Assembly: GCA_905370385.1 (NCBI GenBank)
Contig: CAJPKN010000007.1
Location: forward strand, 1 to 32,804
Source: Stomatobaculum longum
Lineage (GTDB): Bacteria; Bacillota; Clostridia; Lachnospirales; Lachnospiraceae
Direction of reading: 5' to 3'
Length of the DNA: 32,804 nucleotides
Part shown: piece by piece, positions 7,748-14,582 of the stretch
How the letters are laid out: every line of letters starts with the position of its first letter
Position numbering within the stretch: the stretch's first letter is position 1
Notes under the pieces: generated by a model
Database searches by the model: none
The model's input: only the letters and a program-made list of their open reading frames with translations
What the model was told of the DNA's origin: nothing
Position numbers and translations under genes: made by a program

Positions 7748-8964
7748 CATTGGAGGCATTTGAAGAGGCGAGCGAGTGCGTGCGCGAGGTGACCAAGGAG
7801 ACCAAACTGATCTACTCGGATTTCTTTTCACGTCAGAGCGGAAACAAGGTCTACTTAAAGCCCGAGAATATGCAGCAAACCGGCGCATACAAGGTGCGCG
7901 GCGCTTATTATAAGATTGCGACCATGGACGAGGAAGCGCGGAAAAAAGGACTCATCACCGCATCCGCGGGTAACCATGCACAGGGAGTTGCTTTTGCGGC
8001 GAAGCTCGCCGGCATCAAGGCAACCGTCTGCATGCCGAAGGTAACACCGCTCATGAAGATTAACCGCACCAAGGCGCTCGGCGCCGAGGTGGTGCTGTAC
8101 GGCGAGGTGTTCGACGATGCGCTGCAGCGCGCCTATGAGATTGCGGCGGAAACCGGTGCGACCATCGTGCATCCGTTCGACGATTTGACGGTTGCAACCG
8201 GACAGGGCAGCATTGCAATGGAAATCGTGAAGGAGCTCCCGACCGTTGATTACATTTTGGTGCCGATTGGCGGCGGTGGTCTTGCGAGCGGTGTTTCGAC
8301 CCTCGCGAAGCTCCTGAACCCGAACATCCATGTGATCGGTGTCGAGCCGGAAAATGCGGCCTGCATGAAGGCTTCGCTCGAGGCGGGAGAGGTTGTGACG
8401 CTGCCGAGCGCCAACACCATTGCGGACGGCACGGCGGTGAAGCGTCCCGGCGAAAAGCTTTTTCCCTATATTCAGAAGAATGTGGACAGCATCATCACGA
8501 TTCAAGACAATGAGCTCATTGTCTCCTTCCTGGATATGGTTGAGAATCACAAGATGATCGTCGAGAATTCCGGCCTTCTGACAGTCGCGGCGCTCAAACA
8601 CCTCGACATCAAAAACAAGAAGATTGTGAGCATACTCTCGGGCGGAAACATGGATGTGATTACCATGGCTTCGCTGATTCAGCACGGCCTCATCCAGAGA
8701 GACCGCATCTTCACGGTCTCGGTTCTGCTTCCCGATCGCCCGGGTCAGCTGGCGCGGGTCGCTGAGGTTATTGCCGAGGAGAGCGGCAACGTCATCAAGC
8801 TCGAGCACAATCAGTTTGTCAGCATCAACCGCAATGCGGCCGTGGAACTTCGCATTACGATGGAGGCCTTCGGAACCGAACACAAGGAGAAAATTTGCGA
8901 GCGCTTGAAGCAGGAGGGCTATCGCCCGAAACTTGTGCGTTCAAAGGGGACCTACAGTGAATGA
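7735..8964 (+). CDS. ilvA: Threonine ammonia-lyase, medium ACT-domain form
   Basis: PLP enzyme converting threonine to 2-oxobutanoate and ammonia, feeding isoleucine synthesis or threonine breakdown. 409 residues, matching the medium form with a single C-terminal ACT domain rather than the roughly 500-residue enteric biosynthetic IlvA. Visible features: the PLP-binding lysine K53 in TGAYKVRGAYYK, SAGNHAQGVAFAA, the phosphate-binding glycine loop IGGGGLASGV (glycines 179-182), and an ACT region from about residue 325 (VLLPDRPGQLARVAEVIAEE). The start at 7735 sits 10 nt after AGGAGG (7719-7724) and overlaps ftsY by 13 nt; ATG 7744 is a weaker alternative. No T-box or leader precedes it. Whether its role is biosynthetic or catabolic is not settled by sequence. 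Confidence 0.93.
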   Translation: MEPMTLEAFEEASECVREVTKETKLIYSDFFSRQSGNKVYLKPENMQQTGAYKVRGAYYKIATMDEEARKKGLITASAGNHAQGVAFAAKLAGIKATVCMPKVTPLMKINRTKALGAEVVLYGEVFDDALQRAYEIAAETGATIVHPFDDLTVATGQGSIAMEIVKELPTVDYILVPIGGGGLASGVSTLAKLLNPNIHVIGVEPENAACMKASLEAGEVVTLPSANTIADGTAVKRPGEKLFPYIQKNVDSIITIQDNELIVSFLDMVENHKMIVENSGLLTVAALKHLDIKNKKIVSILSGGNMDVITMASLIQHGLIQRDRIFTVSVLLPDRPGQLARVAEVIAEESGNVIKLEHNQFVSINRNAAVELRITMEAFGTEHKEKICERLKQEGYRPKLVRSKGTYSE

Positions 8965-10252
8965 ATCTGCGAAAACCAATGCGATTTACTTTGTAAAATG
9001 GTCGATTTACGCGATTGTCACAGGTCTCACAATCGGCCTGGTCGGCATGTTGTTCCGGAAGGGCGTTGACTTCGGAATCGCAAATTGGAAACAGCACCCG
9101 CAGTTCATTCTCTTGTCGCCCCTCTCGGCTTTGCTCATCGTTGCCCTGCAAAAGAGCTTGCACGAGGAGAAAAACGGCGGAACCAATACCGTCATCGACT
9201 CCGTTACCGAGGGAAAACACATCACGGTACAGACCGCGCCGCTCATTTTCTTCTCGACCGTACTCTCGCATCTGGTCGGTGCCTCGGTGGGCAGAGAGGG
9301 CGCGGCGCTCATGATGGGCGGCAGCCTCGGCGAGGCACTCTCGAAGCTCTTCCGTATGGATGAGAAAGACAAGCGCATCGCAATCATGTGCGGTATGTCG
9401 GCTTGTTTTTCCGCCATCTTCGGAACGCCGCTTGCGGCGGCCGTTTTCCCCATGGAGATGATTTCGGTCGGCGTCATGTATTATGCCGCGTTGATTCCCT
9501 GCCTCTTTGCCTCCTTCATCGCTTCGCATGTCTCTCTGCACTTCGGTGTGGCGGGAGAAGTGTTCCCGATTACGGAGGTACCGGGTTTTCATCTGCCGGG
9601 GGCCGTCACGGTGATTCTCTTTTCCATGCTCTGTGCGCTCCTCGCAATGGGGTTCAGTATTATCCTGTATCGCGGACACCACTATACCGCGAAGCGCATC
9701 CCGAATCCCTGGCTCAGGGCGTTGATCGGCGCATTTGCGTTAATTGCGCTCACAGCCTTAAATCAGAGATTTTTTACCGGCGCGCTGGATTTTAACGGCG
9801 GCGGCTTCGGCCTCATTGAAAAGGCCTTTCGCGGCGAGGCGGCCTGGTACAGCTTTCTCTTCAAGATTCTCTTCACCTGTGTCTGTATCTTCGGAAGCTT
9901 TAAGGGAGGAGAGATTGTGCCGACTCTCACCATAGGTGCCTGCTTCGGTGCAGCCTTTGCGCAGCTCTTTCATCTGCCCGTGCAGCTCTACGCAGGGATA
10001 GGCATCGCAGCGTTTTTTGTCGGCATGACCAACAGTCCCTTCAGTTCCATGCTTCTCTGCTTTGAGCTCTTCGGCTTTGAAGGAATGCCCTATTATGCCT
10101 TTGCGATTGCGGTCAGCTTTACGCTCTCCGGTTACTACGGGCTCTATACGAGCCAGAAGTTCCCGTATTCCAAGACCGAGGCGCTCTTTATCAACCGCAA
10201 GGGGCCCAGAAAACTCTGGGAGCATCCCGGCGACGCCGCGGAAGAAAACTAA
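8957..10252 (+). CDS. ClC-family chloride channel/transporter
   Basis: Multi-spanning membrane protein of 431 residues from a GTG start at 8957, chosen because AAAGGGG lies 6 nt before it; it overlaps the ilvA stop by 8 nt. Family motifs: GREGAALMMGGSLGEAL, with E114 at the position of the external gating glutamate; FGTPLAAAVFPMEMISVG (helix H region); and GGEIVPTLTIGACFGA in the later filter segment. Where E. coli ClC reads GSGIP this protein has GGTNT, and M168 follows E167 where H+-coupled exchangers carry two glutamates, so the internal proton glutamate appears to be missing. This resembles the bacterial subgroup with GGTNT filters. Anion passage is likely; proton coupling is doubtful. 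Coupling to ilvA suggests a shared stress or pH role, which is inference. Confidence 0.9.
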   Translation: MNESAKTNAIYFVKWSIYAIVTGLTIGLVGMLFRKGVDFGIANWKQHPQFILLSPLSALLIVALQKSLHEEKNGGTNTVIDSVTEGKHITVQTAPLIFFSTVLSHLVGASVGREGAALMMGGSLGEALSKLFRMDEKDKRIAIMCGMSACFSAIFGTPLAAAVFPMEMISVGVMYYAALIPCLFASFIASHVSLHFGVAGEVFPITEVPGFHLPGAVTVILFSMLCALLAMGFSIILYRGHHYTAKRIPNPWLRALIGAFALIALTALNQRFFTGALDFNGGGFGLIEKAFRGEAAWYSFLFKILFTCVCIFGSFKGGEIVPTLTIGACFGAAFAQLFHLPVQLYAGIGIAAFFVGMTNSPFSSMLLCFELFGFEGMPYYAFAIAVSFTLSGYYGLYTSQKFPYSKTEALFINRKGPRKLWEHPGDAAEEN

Positions 10253-10258
10253 AAAAAA

Positions 10259-10307
10259 CCGAGAGTGTCAAGGTAAAATACTTGACAGCACTCTCGGTTC
10301 TTTTTAT
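10259..10307 (+). terminator. Intrinsic terminator after the ClC gene (overlaps ylxM promoter)
   Basis: Strong hairpin with arms 10259-10272 and 10281-10297, an 8-nt loop and a small bulge in the 3' arm, followed by TTCTTTTTAT. An A-run (10251-10258) precedes it, so it could also act on the reverse strand. The 3' arm contains the TTGACA of the next promoter. Confidence 0.88.
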
Positions 10308-10310
10308 ACT
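10282..10310 (+). promoter_or_regulatory. Promoter of the ylxM-ffh operon, inside the terminator
   Basis: TTGACA at 10282-10287, exactly 17 bp, TATACT at 10305-10310: a near-perfect sigma-A promoter. The -35 box is part of the terminator stem and the spacer contains the U-tract. The expected transcription start (10316-10318) falls on or next to the ylxM ATG at 10318, predicting a leaderless mRNA. Confidence 0.75.
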
Positions 10311-10317
10311 TGGACCC

Positions 10318-10674
10318 ATGGGTAATGAAAGTCCGGAGAAGTTCGCAGACCGAGACCTTCTCTTTGATTTCTATGCGGAGCTCTTAACGGAGCACCAACG
10401 GCATATTTTTGAAGCGGTCGCTTTCCTCGACTGTTCTCTCAGTGAAGTTGCGCGGGAGGCGGGCATCAGCCGCCAAGGCGTTTCGGACCTCGTGCGGCGC
10501 ACCGAAGAGCAACTCTACGCCTATGAGAGAAAACTTCATATGGCGGAGAAATTTCGAGCGGAACAGCGGATTGCAAGGGAGCTTCTCCGTCTCAGCGAGG
10601 CGGAAAGCGGTGAAGCCTTGCTCCCGGAGATCCGGAAACTCGCAAACGAGCTCATGCAGCTCACAGCGCGCTAG
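10318..10674 (+). CDS. ylxM: YlxM/p13-like DNA-binding protein
   Basis: A 118-residue protein of the YlxM family, encoded just before ffh in most Firmicutes and proposed to modulate SRP function. It has the family core LLFDFYAELLTEHQRHIFEAV, followed by a helix-turn-helix resembling sigma-70 region 4 (LSEVAREAGISRQGVSDLVRR, about residues 42-62) and a charged helical C-terminal tail. The ATG at 10318 is the only plausible start, since the codons between it and the conserved core contain no other start codon, and no Shine-Dalgarno precedes it. With the promoter -10 box ending at 10310 the transcript should be leaderless or nearly so. ffh follows 13 bp after the stop. Confidence 0.9.
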   Translation: MGNESPEKFADRDLLFDFYAELLTEHQRHIFEAVAFLDCSLSEVAREAGISRQGVSDLVRRTEEQLYAYERKLHMAEKFRAEQRIARELLRLSEAESGEALLPEIRKLANELMQLTAR

Positions 10675-10687
10675 GCGGAGGGATGAA

Positions 10688-12040
10688 ATGGCGTTTGAAA
10701 GTCTGACAGAAAAATTACAGCGCGTCTTTCGTGATCTGCGCGGCAAGGGAAAACTCAGCGAAGAAGATACCAAGGCGGCGCTCAAGGAAGTGCGCATGGC
10801 GCTTCTCGAAGCCGATGTCAACTTCAAGGTAGTCAAGCAGTTTGTAAAGAGCATTGAAGACAGAGCGGTCGGGACAGAAGTGCTGGAGTCCTTGACACCC
10901 GGCCAGCAGGTCGTCAAAATTGTCAACGAAGAACTCATTAAGCTCATGGGCTCCGAGACCATGGAGATTAAACTCTCGCAGGACAGGGATATCACCGTCA
11001 TTCTGATGGCGGGTCTCCAGGGTGCCGGTAAGACGACAACGGCTGCAAAACTCGCGGGAAAACTCAAGGCGAAGGGACACAGACCGCTGCTCGCGGCCTG
11101 CGACGTGTACCGACCGGCGGCAATCGAACAGCTGCGCGTGAACGGCGAGAAGGTGGGCATCCCGGTCTTTTCGATGGGAAGCGGTGCGGACCCCGTAAAC
11201 ATTGCCCGCGCGGCCTTTGAGAAGGCGCGTCAGGACCACAACGACATTCTGATTGTCGATACCGCGGGTCGCTTGCAGATCGACGAACAGATGATGGAGG
11301 AACTGCTTCGCATCAAGGAGGAGCTCCGTGCCGATTGGACCCTGCTCACAGTCGATGCGATGACAGGTCAGGAGGCCGTCAATGTCGCGAAGACCTTCGA
11401 GGAAAAAATCGGGGTCGACGGCGTGATTGTTACCAAGCTCGACGGCGATACGCGCGGCGGTGCGGCACTCTCTATCAAGGCAGTCACCGGAAAACCCATA
11501 CTCTACGTCGGCATGGGCGAGAAACTTTCGGATCTCGAACAGTTCTATCCGGATCGCATGGCATCGCGCATCCTCGGCATGGGAGACATTCTCTCGCTGA
11601 TCGAGAAGGCACAGGCGGAGGTGGATGAAGCCGAGGCTCGCCGCATGAGCGAAAAACTCAAGAAGGCGGAGTTTGACTTCAACGACTTCTTGGACCAGAT
11701 GAAGCAGGTCAAAAAGCTCGGCGGCATTGCGGGTATCATGGCGATGATGCCGACCGCGGGTGCCGGCATGCCGGAAATCGACGAGAGCCACATGGGACGG
11801 GTCGAGGCCATGATACTCTCCATGTCCAAAGAGGAGAGAGCCAACCCTGCGCTTTTGAATCCCTCGCGTAAAAATCGCATCGCGAAGGGTGCCGGTGTGG
11901 ATATCACCGAGGTAAACCGCATGGTCAAGCAGTTCGAACAGATGCGGAAGATGATGAAACAGCTTCCGGGTATGATGAAGAGCAAAAACCGCGGCGGTCG
12001 CGGTGGGCTCGGCGGGCTTTTCGGCAAGCTCGGTTTTTAA
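10688..12040 (+). CDS. ffh: Signal recognition particle protein Ffh
   Basis: GTPase that binds signal peptides on nascent chains together with 4.5S/scRNA and hands them to FtsY. 450 residues, normal length. N domain from MAFESLTEKLQRVFRDLRGK, G1 GLQGAGKT at 109-116, DTAGRLQIDEQMMEEL (G3), TKLDGDTRGGAAL (G4), GMGEKLSDLEQF, then a methionine-rich M domain with the RNA-binding stretch MLSMSKEERANP-like region and a Gly/Arg-rich end (GGRGGLGGLFGKLGF). ATG 10688 follows GGAGGG at 10677-10682; the frame stays open further upstream inside ylxM, but that extension has no family similarity. No terminator is seen before rpsP. Confidence 0.98.
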   Translation: MAFESLTEKLQRVFRDLRGKGKLSEEDTKAALKEVRMALLEADVNFKVVKQFVKSIEDRAVGTEVLESLTPGQQVVKIVNEELIKLMGSETMEIKLSQDRDITVILMAGLQGAGKTTTAAKLAGKLKAKGHRPLLAACDVYRPAAIEQLRVNGEKVGIPVFSMGSGADPVNIARAAFEKARQDHNDILIVDTAGRLQIDEQMMEELLRIKEELRADWTLLTVDAMTGQEAVNVAKTFEEKIGVDGVIVTKLDGDTRGGAALSIKAVTGKPILYVGMGEKLSDLEQFYPDRMASRILGMGDILSLIEKAQAEVDEAEARRMSEKLKKAEFDFNDFLDQMKQVKKLGGIAGIMAMMPTAGAGMPEIDESHMGRVEAMILSMSKEERANPALLNPSRKNRIAKGAGVDITEVNRMVKQFEQMRKMMKQLPGMMKSKNRGGRGGLGGLFGKLGF

Positions 12041-12104
12041 TTTCGGTATCACTGCAAATTTTGCATTGTACATACAATTCATTTGATTTTAGGAGGAAAC
12101 AACA

Positions 12105-12350
12105 ATGGCAGTTAAGATGAGACTTCGCAGAATGGGACAGAAGAAGGCACCGTTTTACCGCATTATCATCGCGGACGAGAGAAGCCCGCGTGACGGACGC
12201 TTCATCGCCGAGATCGGCCTCTACGATCCGACCAAGGAGCCGAGCCTGATCAAGTTTGATGAGGAAGAGGCAAAGAAGTGGCTGAAGAACGGCGTGCAGC
12301 CGACCCCGCGCGTCGCTAAGCTCCTGAAGCTCTCCGGCATCACGGAATAA
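12105..12350 (+). CDS. rpsP: 30S ribosomal protein S16
   Basis: Small-subunit protein of 81 residues, standard length, starting [20 protein letters not shown], the canonical S16 N-terminus, with the conserved [19 protein letters not shown] near residue 25. AGGAGGA at 12091-12097 gives a strong ribosome site. The 64 bp between ffh and rpsP contains a dyad (ATTGTA and TACAAT, 12065-12078) and TACAAT could serve as a -10 box, but no fitting -35 is visible. The order rpsP-khpA-rimM-trmD-rplS is the conserved Firmicutes ribosome cluster. Confidence 0.98.
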   Translation: MAVKMRLRRMGQKKAPFYRIIIADERSPRDGRFIAEIGLYDPTKEPSLIKFDEEEAKKWLKNGVQPTPRVAKLLKLSGITE

Positions 12351-12354
12351 AGCG

Positions 12355-12582
12355 ATGAAAGAGTTGGTGGAAGTCATCGCAAAGGCGCTGGTCGACTGCC
12401 CGGAAGAAGTGCGTGTTTCCGAAGAGGAGAGAGAAGATGCGATTGTCCTGAAGCTCTCCGTCGCGGAAACCGACATGGGACGGGTGATTGGCAAGGGAGG
12501 CCGGATCGCAAAGTCGATTCGCGCTGTCCTGAGAGCGGCTTCCGCTCGCCAGTCAAAGCACATCATTTTGGACATTGACTGA
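12355..12582 (+). CDS. khpA: KH-domain RNA-binding protein KhpA
   Basis: A 75-residue single KH domain with the GXXG loop in GRVIGKGGRIAKSIR (about residues 42-56). KhpA homologues form a dimer with KhpB/Jag and bind RNAs that affect cell elongation and ribosome work. The start ATG comes 4 bp after the rpsP stop and has no clear Shine-Dalgarno, so translation is probably coupled to rpsP. It ends in DID and is followed by rimM after 21 bp. Length and position match the family (YlqC in Bacillus). Confidence 0.95.
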   Translation: MKELVEVIAKALVDCPEEVRVSEEEREDAIVLKLSVAETDMGRVIGKGGRIAKSIRAVLRAASARQSKHIILDID

Positions 12583-12603
12583 GTATAAAAGTGAGGAACG
12601 CGC

Positions 12604-13158
12604 GTGACAGACAAGTTTAGAATCGGCGTCATCAGCTCTGTGCACGGCATACGCGGCGAGGCGAAGGTCTATGTGACCTCCGATGAGCCCGAACGCTTTC
12701 GCAAGCTGAAATATGTGCATGCGCAAAGTCCGGAAAGCGCACAGCACCCAGGCGGTGCGCGCTATACCGGAAAGAAGACAGACCGGGCGGTTCAGTTGGA
12801 ACTCAGCTCGGTCCGTTTTTTTAAGCGCATGGCAATCTGTAAATTTGAAGGCATTGACACACCGGAGGAAATCAGAAAGTACATCGGCATGGAACTCTGG
12901 GTTCCGCGGGAAGAGGGAATCGAACTGGAAGAGGGCGAATTCTATGTCGCGGATTTAATCGGGCTCCCCGTTATCACCGACGGGGGCGAGACTCTGGGGA
13001 CCGTGAAAGCGATATGGCCGACCGGCGCAAACGAAGTTGTCTCGGTCGCCCGAAAGAACGGCTCCGAACTCCTGCTCCCCTACATCAAAGACTGCATTCT
13101 GGAAGTGAATCCGAAAGAGGGCTTCTTAAAGGTGCATCTCATGGAAGGGCTCATCTGA
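12604..13158 (+). CDS. rimM: 16S rRNA processing protein RimM
   Basis: Assembly factor for the 30S head that binds S19 and pre-16S rRNA. 184 residues with an N-terminal RimM domain (FRIGVISSVHGIRGEAKVYV) and a C-terminal PRC barrel (VADLIGLPVITDGGETLGTV, then LLPYIKDCILEVN). Start is GTG at 12604, supported by GTGAGGA at 12591-12597. A polar, Gly/Gln/Ser-containing insert (HAQSPESAQHPGGARYTGKK) lies in the N-terminal domain around residue 39 and looks like a loop extension. The stop and the trmD start share one base (TGATG). Confidence 0.96.
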   Translation: MTDKFRIGVISSVHGIRGEAKVYVTSDEPERFRKLKYVHAQSPESAQHPGGARYTGKKTDRAVQLELSSVRFFKRMAICKFEGIDTPEEIRKYIGMELWVPREEGIELEEGEFYVADLIGLPVITDGGETLGTVKAIWPTGANEVVSVARKNGSELLLPYIKDCILEVNPKEGFLKVHLMEGLI

Positions 13159-13925
13159 TGCGTTTTACGATTTTGACGCTCTTTCCGGAGATGATTGAGC
13201 AGGGGCTCTCGGTCAGCATACTCGGCAGAGCGAAGGAGAAGGGCTATATCAGCTTTGATGTGCGAAATATCCGAGATTATACGACGGAGCGGCACGGGCA
13301 TGTCGACGAGGCGCCCTACGGCGGCGGTGCGGGCATGCTCATGCAGGCAGATCCGATACTCCGTTGCTATCGCGCGGTTACGGAAGAGCGGGGCAGGGCG
13401 CCGCGTGTTGTCTATGTGACGCCGCAGGGCAAACAGTTCACACAGGCGGACGCGAAGATGTTCGCTGAGGAAGAGGAGTTGTTGATACTCTGCGGGCACT
13501 ACGAGGGTGTCGACGAGCGCGCGCTTCAGCTGCTCTCCGCGGAACCCTACTCGATCGGCGACTATGTGCTGACCGGCGGTGAACTTCCCGCCATGGTTAT
13601 GGTGGATGCCATCAGCCGCATGGCGCCCGGTGTGCTCTCGAACCAAGAGAGCGGGGAGATTGAGTCCTTCGAAGGCAACCTTCTCGAATATCCGCAGTAC
13701 ACGCGCCCCGAGGTCTATGAGGGCTTGCGTGTGCCGTCCGTGCTTCTTTCGGGGGATCATAAGAAGGTCGCGCAGTGGAGAAGAGAGCAGGCTCTTCTCC
13801 GTACCAGGGAGCGCAGACCGGATCTCTTTTCGAAGGTGGAACTCACAAAGGCGGATCGTAAGTTTTTGCGCGAACAAGCCGAAAAAGAGGCGGAGAAAAA
13901 TGAAGACCGGCCCTTGTACTTTTAA
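13158..13925 (+). CDS. trmD: tRNA (guanine-N1-)-methyltransferase TrmD
   Basis: Methylates G37 of tRNAs next to the anticodon to prevent +1 frameshifting, using S-adenosylmethionine. 255 residues. SPOUT/trefoil-knot features are clear: YGGGAGMLMQADPI near residue 53, CGHYEGVDERAL near 112, and the knot loop YSIGDYVLTGGELPAM near 132, followed by LSNQES. ATG 13158 overlaps the rimM stop by one base. The last codons of trmD contain the -35 box of the rplS promoter. A long in-frame extension upstream lies within rimM and is not real. Confidence 0.97.
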   Translation: MRFTILTLFPEMIEQGLSVSILGRAKEKGYISFDVRNIRDYTTERHGHVDEAPYGGGAGMLMQADPILRCYRAVTEERGRAPRVVYVTPQGKQFTQADAKMFAEEEELLILCGHYEGVDERALQLLSAEPYSIGDYVLTGGELPAMVMVDAISRMAPGVLSNQESGEIESFEGNLLEYPQYTRPEVYEGLRVPSVLLSGDHKKVAQWRREQALLRTRERRPDLFSKVELTKADRKFLREQAEKEAEKNEDRPLYF

Positions 13926-13942
13926 GCGCATCATGCTAGAAT
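13914..13942 (+). promoter_or_regulatory. Extended -10 promoter of rplS
   Basis: TTGTAC at 13914-13919 (inside the last codons of trmD), 17-bp spacer, and TAGAAT at 13937-13942 preceded by TGC (13934-13936), an extended -10 element. Predicted transcription start is near 13949, giving a leader of about 76 nt before rplS. Confidence 0.7.
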
Positions 13943-13962
13943 AGTAAAGCTGTTTATGAAGA

Positions 13963-14001
13963 GATGTTCCGCTGGGGCAAAGGTTTGCGCCCAAGAACGT
14001 C
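13963..14001 (+). promoter_or_regulatory. Structured rplS leader, L19-leader-like hairpin
   Basis: Two stacked helices can be drawn: an outer 7-bp stem, GATGTTC (13963-13969) with GAACGTC (13995-14001), one G-U pair; and an inner stem, TGGGGCAA (13973-13980) with TTGC-G-CCCA (13985-13993), closing an AGGT loop. It lies 9 nt before the Shine-Dalgarno AGGAGG (14011-14016). A Firmicutes L19 leader family exists and is thought to serve feedback control by L19; membership here is inferred from position and structure only. Confidence 0.6.
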
Positions 14002-14024
14002 GAATGTTGCAGGAGGAAAAGAAA

Positions 14025-14372
14025 ATGAGACAGAACCCGATTTTAGAGAAGATTGAAGCAGAGCAGATTCGCGTTCCCGGCGAGTTCAACGTCGGCGATA
14101 CCGTCCGCGTTCACAACAAGATCAAAGAGGGAAACCGCGAGAGAGTCCAGATGTTTGAGGGCGTTGTGATGAAGATTCAGAACGGCGGCCTGAGAAAGAC
14201 CTTCACGGTCCGCAAGATTTCCAACGGCATCGGCGTTGAGAAGACTTGGCCGTTCAGCTCTCCGTTCGTCGACAAGGTCGATGTGGTCCGCCGCGGTAAG
14301 GTCAGAAGAGCAAAGCTCAACTATCTGAGAAAGCTCTCCGGCAAGGCTGCGAAGGTCAAGGAGATCATCTAA
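14025..14372 (+). CDS. rplS: 50S ribosomal protein L19
   Basis: Large-subunit protein at the 30S-50S interface, 115 residues, the usual size. It starts [16 protein letters not shown] and contains [20 protein letters not shown] and the conserved [38 protein letters not shown] 14025 follows AGGAGG with an 8-nt spacing; in-frame ATGs at 13956 and 14004 lie inside the leader hairpin region and would bury the ribosome site, so I reject them. The gene has its own promoter and a strong terminator after it, so it can be expressed apart from trmD. Confidence 0.98.
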   Translation: MRQNPILEKIEAEQIRVPGEFNVGDTVRVHNKIKEGNRERVQMFEGVVMKIQNGGLRKTFTVRKISNGIGVEKTWPFSSPFVDKVDVVRRGKVRRAKLNYLRKLSGKAAKVKEII

Positions 14373-14389
14373 ACATCATATCCGAATAC

Positions 14390-14437
14390 AAGGAGAACTG
14401 TCATCTTTCATATGAAAATGATGGTTCTTCTTTTTGT
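14390..14437 (+). terminator. Intrinsic terminator after rplS
   Basis: Long hairpin: AGAACTGTCAT (14394-14404) pairs with ATGATGGTTCT (14418-14428), an upper TTTC/GAAA stem closes the ATAT loop, and TCTTTTTGT follows. The base can be extended by A-U and G-U pairs with part of the U-tract. It ends the ribosomal protein operon. Confidence 0.85.
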
Positions 14438-14497
14438 ACGCGGAATCGGGACTCATTTTAGTTTCATGGAATCGTAAGTAAAAACCTAAGTTTCTTA

Positions 14498-14506
14498 TGC
14501 TATACT
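14498..14506 (+). promoter_or_regulatory. Extended -10 promoter of lepB
   Basis: TGCTATACT at 14498-14506 is a close match to an extended -10 element. The sequence 17 bp upstream (GTAAAA, 14478-14483) is a poor -35 box, as is common for extended -10 promoters. The transcript would start near 14513 with a leader of about 70 nt. Confidence 0.55.
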
Positions 14507-14544
14507 AATAATCTGCTATATCGACTGTGATCATTGAAAATATC

Positions 14545-14564
14545 CGGGGCTGAGTCCCCGTTTT
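14545..14564 (+). promoter_or_regulatory. Small hairpin with U-run in the lepB leader
   Basis: CGGGG (14545-14549) and CCCCG (14556-14560) form a 5-bp GC stem with a 6-nt loop, followed by TTTT. It lies between the lepB promoter and the start codon. It could be a weak terminator or attenuator; the stem is short and the U-run is only four bases. Confidence 0.35.
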
Positions 14565-14582
14565 GAATAGAACGGAGATACA

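Noticed and set aside
7855..9682. Minus-strand open frames of 342 and 275 codons opposite ilvA and the ClC gene
   Set aside because: Both are antisense to well-supported genes and read as His/Arg-rich low-sense protein.
10715..12082. Long open frame (455 codons) on the minus strand opposite ffh
   Set aside because: It mirrors the codon pattern of ffh, has no recognisable domain and no ribosome site; a shadow of a GC-rich gene.
13956..14024. Upstream in-frame starts for rplS
   Set aside because: They fall in the structured leader and precede the strong AGGAGG site; L19 begins at MRQNP.
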